Made by a program: the position numbers and the translations under genes. Positions 32,842 through 41,000 of a stretch of DNA of 64,000 nt are shown here, one piece after another (the stretch's first letter is position 1; each line of letters opens with the position of its first letter). Location: positions 16,444-80,443 of the forward strand of contig DXLU01000004.1 in NCBI GenBank assembly GCA_019414565.1. The letters are read 5' to 3'. This stretch comes from Collinsella sp. GTDB taxonomy: Bacteria > Actinomycetota > Coriobacteriia > Coriobacteriales > Coriobacteriaceae. Below the pieces are notes generated by a model. The model made no database searches and was not told where the DNA came from. It was given only the letters and a program-made list of their open reading frames with translations.

Positions 32842-32990
32842 ACGGATTCCTTTCATCGATGTTGGCAGGGCCACCGTGCCTCTTGGCCGGTTGGCGTCGG
32901 GATCGTGGAGCCAACTCTCTACCCCGACTCTGGATAAAACGCGCCCGCTCCTTGCCGGCACGATGGAGTCTATCAGCGCGCGCGGACACA

Positions 32991-33034
32991 AATCAAGCGC
33001 CGCCTGCGAAATGATGTGCAGACGGCGCTTGATT
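32991..33034. repeat. Inverted repeat upstream of the ATPase region
   Basis: AATCAAGCGCCG (32991-33002) and CGGCGCTTGATT (33023-33034) are perfect reverse complements around 20 nt. No T-tract follows directly. It could be a terminator-like or binding structure. Confidence 0.6.
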
Positions 33035-33060
33035 TCGCCGGCCGCTGTTAGGCTTAAATT

Positions 33061-33176
33061 CGAAAAAATGTCGAAATATCCCGTGTAAAAGTACGGAAAA
33101 GTGTCGTAATACACACTTTAAAACCTCGAAAAAGTGTCGAAATGAGCATCTAGCAACCACGGAAAAGTGTATCCTA
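33061..33176. repeat. Four-unit direct repeat with exact 33-bp period
   Basis: The words CGAAAAAATGTCGAAAT, CGGAAAAGTGTCGTAAT, CGAAAAAGTGTCGAAAT and CGGAAAAGTGTATCCTA begin at 33061, 33094, 33127 and 33160, exactly 33 bp apart. Only about the first 17 bp are conserved; the rest of each unit differs. The array ends 33 bp before the ATPase start. The spacing equals about three helical turns, fitting cooperative binding sites on one DNA face. Confidence 0.8.
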
Positions 33177-33209
33177 GTGCTAAAACAGCACGTAATAAGG
33201 GGTACGCTT

Positions 33210-34532
33210 ATGCTGCAGAGAAAAGCAAAAGCACAGTTTGAATCTTGGCTTGCCTTGTCGCCTAACAAGGCTCTTTTGGTCAAGGGCGCCCGACAGGTAG
33301 GAAAGTCATATTTGGTCAACGTCTTTGCAAGCGAATCGTTCGAAAATGTCGTGACGTTCGACCTTATCGCCGACGCGTCCGTGCGCGATTCGTTTTTGGC
33401 GGCAAAAAGCGCGGATGACCTGCTTATGCGCATGTCTATTGCTGCAACGCAGCCGATGGTTGCGAACAAGACCGTTGTGATTATCGACGAGGTGCAGCGA
33501 TGCCCCAACGTAGTGACGTTTATCAAATACCTGGTCCAGCGCGGCGACTTTCGATACATCCTTACCGGATCGCTCCTTGGCGTTGAGCTCGAGGGCATCG
33601 ATTCCCTGCCGGTGGGGTATGTCGAGCAGGTCCAGATGTACCCGCTCGACTTTGAGGAGTTTTGCTGGGCAAATGGCGTTGGTGCCAGCGTGTTTGACAT
33701 GCTCAGGGGCCGTCTAAAGGATGAAGGGGAGCTCCCCGGCTATCTGTATGACCGCTTGCTCGATCTGTTCCACCAGTATGTGGTGGTGGGAGGCATGCCC
33801 GACGCGGTCAATTCCTTCTTGGCGACGCGCAATGTCGACGAGGTTCGAAACATCCACCGCGATCTTCACGCCCTGTATCGCGATGACATCGCAAAGTACG
33901 CTCCGCCTGAGCTACGCTTGGTTATTCGCGATATCTATGATCTGATTCCCAGCGAGGCCGGCTCCAAAAACAAGCGATTCAAACTGTCATCGATTAACGG
34001 TGTCAAACGTTTTTCGCAGGTGACAGATCATTTTCTCTGGCTATCGGAGGCGGGTGTCGCGCTTCCCGTGTATAACGTAACGGCGCCCGTGGCACCCCTT
34101 TTATTGGGGGAGCAACGAAATCTGTTCAAGCTGTTTTACTTGGACACCGGAATGCTCATGTCGTCGTATTCCAAAAGGGTTGCCCAAGGCGTTTTTGATG
34201 GGGAGGCGGAAGACGCCTTTGGTATGAACATGGGGGCGGCGTTTGAGGGCTTCGTTGCCCAAGAGCTCAAAGCCCACGGATTCAGATTGCGCTACTTTAC
34301 GTCTAAAAAAGTCGGCGAGCTCGATTTTGTGGAGGAGACGCTCGATGGGGAGGTCCTTGCCATCGAGGTCAAGTCGGGCAAGAGCTTTAAGTCCCATGCG
34401 GCGCTCGACAACGCACTTGCGACGAAGGGCTACGGAATCGATCGCGCCCTGGTACTTGCGGAATGTAATCTTCACCGCGATGGTGACGTGCTGTATCTGC
34501 CCATCTTTATGGCAGGGCTTTTGGAGCCGTAA
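33210..34532 (+). CDS. AAA-family ATPase with DUF4143 C-terminal domain
   Basis: The 440-residue protein has an AAA_14 ATPase part with Walker A GARQVGKSYL (about 26-35) and Walker B VVIIDEVQRCP. The LTGSLLGVE sensor-like segment follows. A DUF4143 C-terminal part ends with a PD-(D/E)XK-like pattern (GELDFVEE and AIEVKSGK). Members are common, often multicopy and poorly understood. AAGGGG precedes the ATG at 33210; an upstream start lies inside the 33-bp array. It is a single-gene unit, and the repeat array just before it probably controls it. A defence or regulatory role is speculation. Confidence 0.85.
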   Translation: MLQRKAKAQFESWLALSPNKALLVKGARQVGKSYLVNVFASESFENVVTFDLIADASVRDSFLAAKSADDLLMRMSIAATQPMVANKTVVIIDEVQRCPNVVTFIKYLVQRGDFRYILTGSLLGVELEGIDSLPVGYVEQVQMYPLDFEEFCWANGVGASVFDMLRGRLKDEGELPGYLYDRLLDLFHQYVVVGGMPDAVNSFLATRNVDEVRNIHRDLHALYRDDIAKYAPPELRLVIRDIYDLIPSEAGSKNKRFKLSSINGVKRFSQVTDHFLWLSEAGVALPVYNVTAPVAPLLLGEQRNLFKLFYLDTGMLMSSYSKRVAQGVFDGEAEDAFGMNMGAAFEGFVAQELKAHGFRLRYFTSKKVGELDFVEETLDGEVLAIEVKSGKSFKSHAALDNALATKGYGIDRALVLAECNLHRDGDVLYLPIFMAGLLEP

Positions 34533-34569
34533 CATGCCGCCGGCTCTTCCGGCCCTCCCTTAACCCCCG

Positions 34570-35553
34570 CTACTCGTCCCCGTCGTTGGGGTCGCCCTTG
34601 AGGGTGTTGATGTCCAGGTACTGGTTATCGTCCTCTTTTTGCTGGGTCTCCGACTCCGCTTGGGTGGGGCCGCGGAACAGCTGGAATCCCTCAAACGCAA
34701 TGACGCCGAGCAGGGCAATGATAATGGCGATAAAGGCAACCTTGACTGCCTGCGGAAATTCCGAGAAACGCAGCGCCTTTTCCTCGGCGTAATAATCGGC
34801 AAAGCGCTCTTCGCCCGTGCTTTTGGTATACGCCGGCGCGGACGCGGCCTCCGGGTCATATTCCGGTGCAGGCGTGGCAGCGTACGGATCGTTGAGATAA
34901 TCGCTCGATGCGGTGCCATAATCCTCGGTCTCGATGCGACCGGTGCCAGCATAGCCATCGGAATAATCGGAATATGCCGCACCGCCCTCATAGTCCGCGG
35001 CGCTCGTGTTGGCGGCAAAAAGCGGGTTAACTGGAACATCGAGCGCCGGCATGCCGGTAGAGGTCTCATCCAGATCGGTTGCAGCCCAGGAATCGTAGGC
35101 AACTTGATGGGCAACGGGCTCGTCGAGCCTTGCGACCGGAGGCTTGCGTGCCGCAGGAACAGGCAACTGCTGGGCGCTGTACATAACGGTGCTGTCGGCC
35201 GATTTGTTCCGCGTCGCTGCAGCGAGAAATGCTGCCGTCTCGGACGGGTCGCTTGCGGGGCGGGGAGCGGGCGTGGGCGCCGAAGTGGGTGCGGGCGTAG
35301 GCGCGGGCGTCGAAACAGCCGACTGCGCAGGAGTCGGCGCAGATGCGGTCTTAGGCGCAAGTGCGGGATTGGGGTTTGACGGGCGAGCCCCGCCGCCCAT
35401 GAGTTCGTCGGCGGTCCACGGGCGATCATCCATCACGTCGTCAAGGCTCAGCGAAAACAAGTCGTCTTCACCCTCATCGAACATGCGGTGCACATGTCCA
35501 CCAATTGCCGGAATCAATCCGCGACCGGTGCATGATGCCTTGCTCAACGCCAT
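34570..35553 (-). CDS. Hypothetical Pro/Ala-rich membrane protein
   Basis: The 327-residue protein starts at the ATG at 35551-35553, with AAAGGGTGG upstream. The N-terminal part is acidic (MFDEGEDDLFSLSLDDVMDD), then comes a long Ala/Pro/Thr-rich stretch with TPAPTPAPTSAPTPAP. A Tyr/Asp-rich region follows. Near the C-terminus lies one likely membrane helix (AVKVAFIAIIIALLGVIAF), followed by a short acidic tail. The layout suggests a disordered cytoplasmic domain with a tail anchor. No family is recognised. Confidence 0.65.
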   Translation of the reverse strand: MALSKASCTGRGLIPAIGGHVHRMFDEGEDDLFSLSLDDVMDDRPWTADELMGGGARPSNPNPALAPKTASAPTPAQSAVSTPAPTPAPTSAPTPAPRPASDPSETAAFLAAATRNKSADSTVMYSAQQLPVPAARKPPVARLDEPVAHQVAYDSWAATDLDETSTGMPALDVPVNPLFAANTSAADYEGGAAYSDYSDGYAGTGRIETEDYGTASSDYLNDPYAATPAPEYDPEAASAPAYTKSTGEERFADYYAEEKALRFSEFPQAVKVAFIAIIIALLGVIAFEGFQLFRGPTQAESETQQKEDDNQYLDINTLKGDPNDGDE

Positions 35554-35676
35554 TCTGTTCCACCCTTTCGAAATACTAATGACATCGATTATATGGAACT
35601 TCCCAAGCGGCTCGGTCTTGGATTCATGCTTTCCAGAACTCGCGCCCAAAAGGGGAGGGACAATCCAGGCGAGTGC

Positions 35677-36330
35677 CTACTTGTCGTCGGCCGCCGCCTT
35701 GGCCTCATTGAGGTAGCTATAGAAGCTGTACTTGGAGATGCCAAAGAACTCGCAGGCGCGCTCGCTCGACTTGGAAATGAGGAAGGCGCCGCGACGGTCG
35801 AGGTAGCCAATGGCGCGAATGCGCTCATCTTTGGTCATGAGTGCCGCGGGCTTGCCCACAAACTGCTCGCACTCGTGCAGCAGGTCCTCGAGCAGGTCGC
35901 CGATGTTCTTGGTAATGGGCTCGGGCTCGGTGTAGCCCGTGCCGCCGGTGCCGGTAAAGGCGTCGAGCGAACGCTCAAAAGCCTTCATAAGCGTAATGTC
36001 AAAGTTGATGCCCAAAATGCCGACGGGCTTGCCTTCGTCGTTGCGGATAAAGATGGTCGAGGACTTGAGCAGCTTGCCATCGGTGGTTTTAGTGAGGTAC
36101 GGCTCGCGGTCGTGTACGTCGGTGGTGCCCTCGTGCATGGACTCAAACACGATATGGCTGGGGCCGTCACCCAGTTTACGCCCGCTGACGTGGCCATTTT
36201 CGATCACTACGATGGAGTGGTCCACGTCCTCGGTCTCCAGATCGTGGACGACGACTTCGCAGTTGGGGCCAAATTGGAGCGCCAGACCGTGTGCAAGGCG
36301 CTTGTAAAACTCAATCTGTGCGGGGGTCAT
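35677..36330 (-). CDS. YheO-type PAS/HTH transcriptional regulator 2
   Basis: The 217-residue protein has the same layout as the regulator at 19660. Its PAS-like domain contains CEVVVHDLETEDVDHSIVVI, NGHVSGRKLGDGPSH and GKPVGILGINFDITLM. The C-terminal HTH includes ACEFFGISKYSFYSYLNEA. The start is the ATG at 36328-36330, with AGGAAGG upstream. It is divergent from dpaL and presumably controls the second half of the purine island. It may sense a purine-derived or amino-acid intermediate; the effector is unknown. Confidence 0.85.
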   Translation of the reverse strand: MTPAQIEFYKRLAHGLALQFGPNCEVVVHDLETEDVDHSIVVIENGHVSGRKLGDGPSHIVFESMHEGTTDVHDREPYLTKTTDGKLLKSSTIFIRNDEGKPVGILGINFDITLMKAFERSLDAFTGTGGTGYTEPEPITKNIGDLLEDLLHECEQFVGKPAALMTKDERIRAIGYLDRRGAFLISKSSERACEFFGISKYSFYSYLNEAKAAADDK

Positions 36331-36607
36331 GGGTGCCTTCCTAAAAATTAGTTTGGGCACACTTTGCCATAAACCACACTTGTTCGCAAATAACGAAAGC
36401 GTCGCTGCGTTATGTGACCGTTCGGCGGCGAAAAGGTACCGATTACGGCAACAAACAATTTGTTAGGTTTACCAATCAAAAAGTGTGATAGAACAGTGCT
36501 AACAAACTTTTTGTTTGGCATCCACATAAAAGTTCAGCCGTGTGAATGGGATCGGGCTGAAACGCGTATGCGGGGGCCGGCAAGAGAGGACTTAAGGAGT
36601 TCACCGT
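36331..36607 (+). promoter_or_regulatory. Divergent control region of the dpaL operon
   Basis: Two AT-rich dyads stand out: AACAATTTGTT around 36454-36464, and CAAACTTTTTGTTTG around 36502-36517. Both share an AACAAA/TTTGTT core and could be sites for the divergent YheO-type regulator. No gene is seen in this 277-bp stretch. Confidence 0.4.
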
Positions 36608-37822
36608 ATGGCCGATAAGATCCAGTGGGCGGGCAACACGATGCCCAAGAGCGATGACAAGCACTTGGGAATCATGAGCCTCGACCACGTGAAGAAGGCC
36701 CGCGCCTTCCACCAGTCGTTCCCTCAGTACACCGTTACTCCGCTTGCCCGCCTGGACGGCCAGGCCGCGCGCCTGGGCCTGTCCAACCTGTGCGTTAAGG
36801 ACGAAAGCTATCGCTTTGGCCTCAACGCCTTTAAGGTCCTGGGCGGCTCGTTTGCCATGGCCAACTATATTGCCGACGAGACCGGCAAGGACGTTGCCGA
36901 CTGCACCTTCGATTACCTGACCTCCGATCAGCTGGCCGAGGACTTTGGCCAGGCTACCTTCTTTACCGCCACCGACGGCAACCATGGCCGCGGCGTGGCA
37001 TGGGCTGCCAACAAGCTGGGCCAGAAGGCCGTCGTGCACATGCCCAAGGGTTCCACCAAGCCCCGCTTCGATAACATTGCCGCCGAGGGCGCCACGGTGA
37101 CCATCGAAGAGGTCAACTACGACGAGTGCGTGCGCATGGCCGCCGCCGAGGCCGACGCCTGCGAGCGCGGCGTCATCGTTCAGGACACCGCCTGGGAGGG
37201 CTACGAGAAGATCCCGTCCTGGATCATGGAGGGTTACGGCACCATGGCTTCCGAGGCTGCCGAGCAGCTGCGCGAGATGGCTATCAACCGCCCGACGCAC
37301 GTCTTTGTCCAGGCTGGCGTAGGCTCGCTCGCCGGCGCCGTGGTGGGCTACTTCACCAACCTGTATCCCGATAACCCGCCCACCTTCGTCGTGGTTGAGT
37401 GCGCACCGGCCGCCTGCCTGTACAAGGGCGCTGCCGCCGGCGACGGCGACCCGCGTATCGTGGACGGCGACATGCCCTCCATCATGGCCGGCCTGTGCTG
37501 CGGCGAGCCCAACATCCTTGGCTGGGATATCCTGCGCAACCACACCACCGCCTTCGTGTCCTGCCCCGACTGGGTCACCGCTCGCGGCATGCGCACCCTG
37601 GGCGCTCCCGAGAAGGGCGACCCGCGCGTCATCTCCGGCGAGTCCGGCGCCGTGACCACCGGCCTGGTCGAGACCCTCATGCTCGATCCCGAGTACGCCG
37701 AGCTCAAGGAGCTCATCGGCCTGGACAAGACGAGCTCCGTGCTCTGCTTCTCCACCGAGGGCGACACCGATCCGGATCAGTACCGTCGCATCGTCTGGGA
37801 GGGCGAGTACCCGACTTGCTAG
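36608..37822 (+). CDS. dpaL: Diaminopropionate ammonia-lyase
   Basis: DpaL (YgeX) is a PLP enzyme that converts 2,3-diaminopropionate to pyruvate and ammonia. The 404-residue protein has the PLP Lys in SYRFGLNAFKVLGGSFA (about 67-83) and the fold-II glycine loop TDGNHGRGVAWAA. AAGGAG lies eight nt before the ATG. It is the first gene of the second purine block and is followed by a folded spacer and ygeY. In gut bacteria the gene is part of the set needed for anaerobic purine/urate breakdown. Its product step would release 2-aminoacrylate, a RidA substrate. Confidence 0.93.
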   Translation: MADKIQWAGNTMPKSDDKHLGIMSLDHVKKARAFHQSFPQYTVTPLARLDGQAARLGLSNLCVKDESYRFGLNAFKVLGGSFAMANYIADETGKDVADCTFDYLTSDQLAEDFGQATFFTATDGNHGRGVAWAANKLGQKAVVHMPKGSTKPRFDNIAAEGATVTIEEVNYDECVRMAAAEADACERGVIVQDTAWEGYEKIPSWIMEGYGTMASEAAEQLREMAINRPTHVFVQAGVGSLAGAVVGYFTNLYPDNPPTFVVVECAPAACLYKGAAAGDGDPRIVDGDMPSIMAGLCCGEPNILGWDILRNHTTAFVSCPDWVTARGMRTLGAPEKGDPRVISGESGAVTTGLVETLMLDPEYAELKELIGLDKTSSVLCFSTEGDTDPDQYRRIVWEGEYPTC

Positions 37823-37834
37823 CAGACTGACCTG

Positions 37835-37955
37835 TCCGGAGGCAGCCGGAGGACTTTACTCCCTGCTCGGACAGTCCTGCTCGCACGGAGAGCACATTAA
37901 GTGCTCTCCGGCTCGTGCGGAACTCGCGACGGAGCAAAGTCCTCCGTCCGCCTCC
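37835..37955 (+). ncRNA. Large structured element between dpaL and ygeY
   Basis: Nested arms fold a 120-nt segment. CGGAGGACTTT (37847-37857) pairs with AAAGTCCTCCG (37936-37946), and outer GGAGGC with GCCTCC. An inner GGAGAGCAC/GTGCTCTCC hairpin (about 37888-37909) is extended by GCACG/CGTGC. No T-tract follows. It may be an mRNA-stabilising or processing element, a riboswitch-like leader for ygeY, or a mobile palindrome. Confidence 0.5.
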
Positions 37956-38060
37956 TATGGTTGCTTGCTTGCCGGGTGCTCGACCTCACGCTGCTTGGCA
38001 CAAGTGATCTATCTGAAATATCTACCTGTAGGTAAACCCTTGTAGAAAGGTTGACTGTTG

Positions 38061-39446
38061 ATGACTAAGGAACTCGATTTCGAGGCAATTAAAAACGCTG
38101 CTGAGTCTCACCGCGCTGACATGACCCGCTTCCTGCGCGCCATGATCTCGCACCCCTCTGAGTCCTGCGAGGAGGGCGAGGTTGTCGCTTGCATCAAGGC
38201 CGAGATGGAGAGCCTTGGCTATGACGAGGTCAAGGTCGACGGCCTGGGCAACGTCATGGGCTTTATGGGCGAGGGCGACAAGATCATCGCCATCGACTCT
38301 CACATCGACACCGTCGGCATCGGCAACATCGAGAACTGGGATGCCGATCCCTATGAGGGCTACGAGACCGACGAGATTATCTACGGCCGCGGCGGCTCTG
38401 ACCAGGAGGGCGGTATGGCTTCCGCTACCTATGCTGCCAAGATGATGAAGGACATGGGCCTCATCCCCGAGGGCTACAAGATCATGGTCGTCGGCACCGT
38501 CCAGGAAGAGGACTGCGACGGCATGTGCTGGCAGTACATCTACAACAAGGACGGCATTAAGCCCGAGTTCGTCATTTCCACCGAGCCCACCGACGGCGGC
38601 ATCTATCGCGGTCACCGCGGCCGTATGGAGATCCGCGTCGACGTTCACGGCACCTCCTGCCACGGCTCCGCTCCCGACCGCGGCGACAACGCCATCTACA
38701 AGATGGCCGACATCATCGCCGACGTCCGCGCCCTCAACAACAACGGCTGCGACGAGTCGACCGACATCAAGGGTCTCGTCAAGATGCTCGACCCCAAGTA
38801 CAACCCCGAGCACTTCGAGGACGCCCGCTTCCTGGGCCGCGGCACCTGCACCGTCAGCCAGATCTTCTACACCAGCCCCAGCCGCTGCGCTGTCGCTGAC
38901 TCCTGCGCCATCTCCATCGACCGTCGCATGACCGCCGGCGAGACCTGGGAGTCCTGCCTGGACGAGATCCGCAACCTGCCGGCCGCCAAGAAGTACGGCG
39001 ACGACGTGAAGGTCTCCATGTACATGTACGACCGTCCGTCCTGGACCGGCGAGGTCTACGAGACCGAGGCTTACTTCCCCACGTGGATCAACAAGGAGAC
39101 CGCTCCGCACGTCAAGGCCCTCGTCGACGCCCACAAGGCCATGTTCGGTGACGAGCGCATCGGCTGCGAGCCCAGCATGGACAAGCGCACCGGTCGTCCG
39201 CTGTGCGACAAGTGGACCTTCTCCACGAACTGCGTTTCCATCCAGGGTCGCTATGGCATCCCCTGCGTCGGCTTTGGCCCGGGTGCCGAGTCTCAGGCTC
39301 ACGCTCCCAACGAGGTCACCTACAAGGACGACCTGGTCACCGCTGCCGCCATGTATGTGGCTGCCCTGAACCTCTACGATCCGAGCCAGGCCGATGGCGA
39401 CGCCACCGTGTTCCGCGCCGGTCTGACCAACAACAAGATCGACTAG
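38061..39446 (+). CDS. ygeY: YgeY-type M20 metallohydrolase
   Basis: The 461-residue protein is an M20-family hydrolase of the YgeY type, linked to selenium-dependent purine metabolism. The metal-site motifs are IAIDSHIDTV, GRGGSDQEGGMA and VQEEDCDGM. A dimerisation-domain His lies in DVHGTSCHGS. The ATG at 38061 follows AAAGG; the TTG just before it is less likely. Family work suggests it cleaves an amide or carbamoyl intermediate. The exact reaction is not established. Confidence 0.9.
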   Translation: MTKELDFEAIKNAAESHRADMTRFLRAMISHPSESCEEGEVVACIKAEMESLGYDEVKVDGLGNVMGFMGEGDKIIAIDSHIDTVGIGNIENWDADPYEGYETDEIIYGRGGSDQEGGMASATYAAKMMKDMGLIPEGYKIMVVGTVQEEDCDGMCWQYIYNKDGIKPEFVISTEPTDGGIYRGHRGRMEIRVDVHGTSCHGSAPDRGDNAIYKMADIIADVRALNNNGCDESTDIKGLVKMLDPKYNPEHFEDARFLGRGTCTVSQIFYTSPSRCAVADSCAISIDRRMTAGETWESCLDEIRNLPAAKKYGDDVKVSMYMYDRPSWTGEVYETEAYFPTWINKETAPHVKALVDAHKAMFGDERIGCEPSMDKRTGRPLCDKWTFSTNCVSIQGRYGIPCVGFGPGAESQAHAPNEVTYKDDLVTAAAMYVAALNLYDPSQADGDATVFRAGLTNNKID

Positions 39447-39468
39447 TCCCATTCCTTGATCTTGTTGA

Positions 39469-39493
39469 GCCGGGGGCCGCTCGTGTCCCCGGC
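39469..39493 (+). other. Intercistronic hairpin between ygeY and ygeW
   Basis: GCCGGGG pairs with CCCCGGC. No T-run follows, so transcription probably continues into ygeW. The rest of the 201-bp spacer holds no gene I can recognise. Confidence 0.45.
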
Positions 39494-39647
39494 ACCCCCT
39501 GTTGACTTGGGGCCCGCGGTCGTTATCTCCCATGCTTCCTCAACGGTAGCGGGTCCTCGTCATAGCGCTCTGCATGTTCTAGCCACACGCGCATGCCGGA
39601 GCACATCTACTCATTGCAATCGTTTCATCTTTGGAAAGGATATTTAC

Positions 39648-40850
39648 ATGGATGCCAAGTTTACCGAGCTCGTCGAGCAGCTGAACGGCCTCGATTTTAA
39701 GGGCATGTACGGCAGCGACTTCCTGCACACCTGGGATAAGACCACCGATGAGCTCAAGGCGCTCTACATCGTCGCTGACGCCCTGCGCGAGCTGCGCGAG
39801 AACAACGTTTCGTCCAAGATCTTCGATTCGGGTCTGGCCGTCTCCCTGTTCCGCGACAACTCCACCCGTACGCGCTTCTCCTTCTCCAAGGCCGCTAACC
39901 TGCTCGGCCTTGAGCTGCAGGACCTGGACGAGAAGAAGTCCCAGATCGCTCACGGCGAGACCGTCCGCGAGACCGCTACCATGATCTCCTTCATGGCCGA
40001 CGTCATCGGCATCCGCGACGACATGTACATCGGCAAGGGCGACGCCTACATGGCCGAGGTCTCCGAGTCTGTCCAGCAGGCCTACGAGGACGGCGTTCTG
40101 GATCACCGTCCCACGCTCATCTCCCTGCAGTCCGACTCCGATCACCCCACGCAGTCCTCTGCCGACATGCTCTACCTCATCAACGAGTTTGGCGGTCTTG
40201 AGAACCTCAAGGGCAAGAAGGTTGCCGTCACCTGGGCCTACTCGCCCTCTTACGGCAAGCCGCTGTCCTGCCCGCAGTCGCTGATCAGCCTGCTGCCCCG
40301 TTTTGGCATGGACGTCACCTTGGCCCACCCCGAGGGCTACGACCTCATGCCCGAGGTCGTCGAGCGCGCCAAGGGTTATGCCGCCGAGTCCGGCACCACC
40401 TTTAAGCAGGTCAACACCATGGCCGAGGCCTTCGAGGGCGCCGACATCGTGATCCCGAAGAGCTGGGCTCCGTTTGCCGCCATGGAGAAGCGCACCAACC
40501 TGTACGCCGAGGGCGACGACGCCGGCATCGCTGCACTCGAGAAGGAGCTGCTCGCTCAGAACGCCACGCATCAGGATTGGTGCTCCACGACCGAGCTCAT
40601 GGAGAAGACCGCCAACGGCCAGGACACCATCTTTATGCATCCGCTGCCCGCCGACATCTCCGGTGTCTCTTGCGAGCACGGCGAGGTCAACGCCGACGTC
40701 TTCGACATGCACCGCGTGGGCATGTACAAGGAGGCCAGCTACAAGCCGTACGCCATCGCAGCCATGATGTTCCTGCAGAAGGTTGCCGATCCCGCCGCTA
40801 CCCTCAAGGCCCTCGACGAGCGCAACACCGCCCGTTGGTTCCAGGCCTAA
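39648..40850 (+). CDS. ygeW: YgeW-type knotted carbamoyltransferase
   Basis: YgeW belongs to the aspartate/ornithine carbamoyltransferase superfamily but has an unknown or diaminopropionate-related amine substrate. The 400-residue protein has the carbamoyl-phosphate motif FRDNSTRTRFSFSKA and the late HPLPADI. Its insertion-rich length fits the YgeW group rather than ArgF. GGAAAGGA precedes the ATG at 39648; the open frame upstream has no such site. It likely splits a carbamoyl intermediate to give carbamoyl phosphate for ATP formation. Carbamate kinase is not in the window. Confidence 0.9.
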   Translation: MDAKFTELVEQLNGLDFKGMYGSDFLHTWDKTTDELKALYIVADALRELRENNVSSKIFDSGLAVSLFRDNSTRTRFSFSKAANLLGLELQDLDEKKSQIAHGETVRETATMISFMADVIGIRDDMYIGKGDAYMAEVSESVQQAYEDGVLDHRPTLISLQSDSDHPTQSSADMLYLINEFGGLENLKGKKVAVTWAYSPSYGKPLSCPQSLISLLPRFGMDVTLAHPEGYDLMPEVVERAKGYAAESGTTFKQVNTMAEAFEGADIVIPKSWAPFAAMEKRTNLYAEGDDAGIAALEKELLAQNATHQDWCSTTELMEKTANGQDTIFMHPLPADISGVSCEHGEVNADVFDMHRVGMYKEASYKPYAIAAMMFLQKVADPAATLKALDERNTARWFQA

Positions 40851-40872
40851 AGCTGGGTTGAGGTAAGCCATG

Positions 40873-40912
40873 TAAAGGGGGCGCTCTGCCAACCGGCGGG
40901 GTGCCCCTTTTT
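40873..40912 (+). terminator. Rho-independent terminator after ygeW
   Basis: AAAGGGG(G)C pairs with G(T)GCCCCTTT, and TTTTT follows. It ends the dpaL-ygeY-ygeW unit. Confidence 0.8.
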
Positions 40913-41000
40913 GCATCGTGGGCGTGCGGGATAAGCGCTTTCGATGTAGATGCCCCGCGACGCGAGTTATGGGTACGATGGTTTCAGGGGAGGTATCGCC

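Noticed and set aside
32842..33114. Longer start for the hypothetical gene at 32419
   Set aside because: The extension crosses a palindrome and part of the 33-bp array, while the ATG at 32841 has a good ribosome binding site.
33094..33700. Minus-strand protein with an 11-residue repeat (FRHFF-like)
   Set aside because: The repeat simply translates the 33-bp DNA array; the frame continues antisense to the ATPase.
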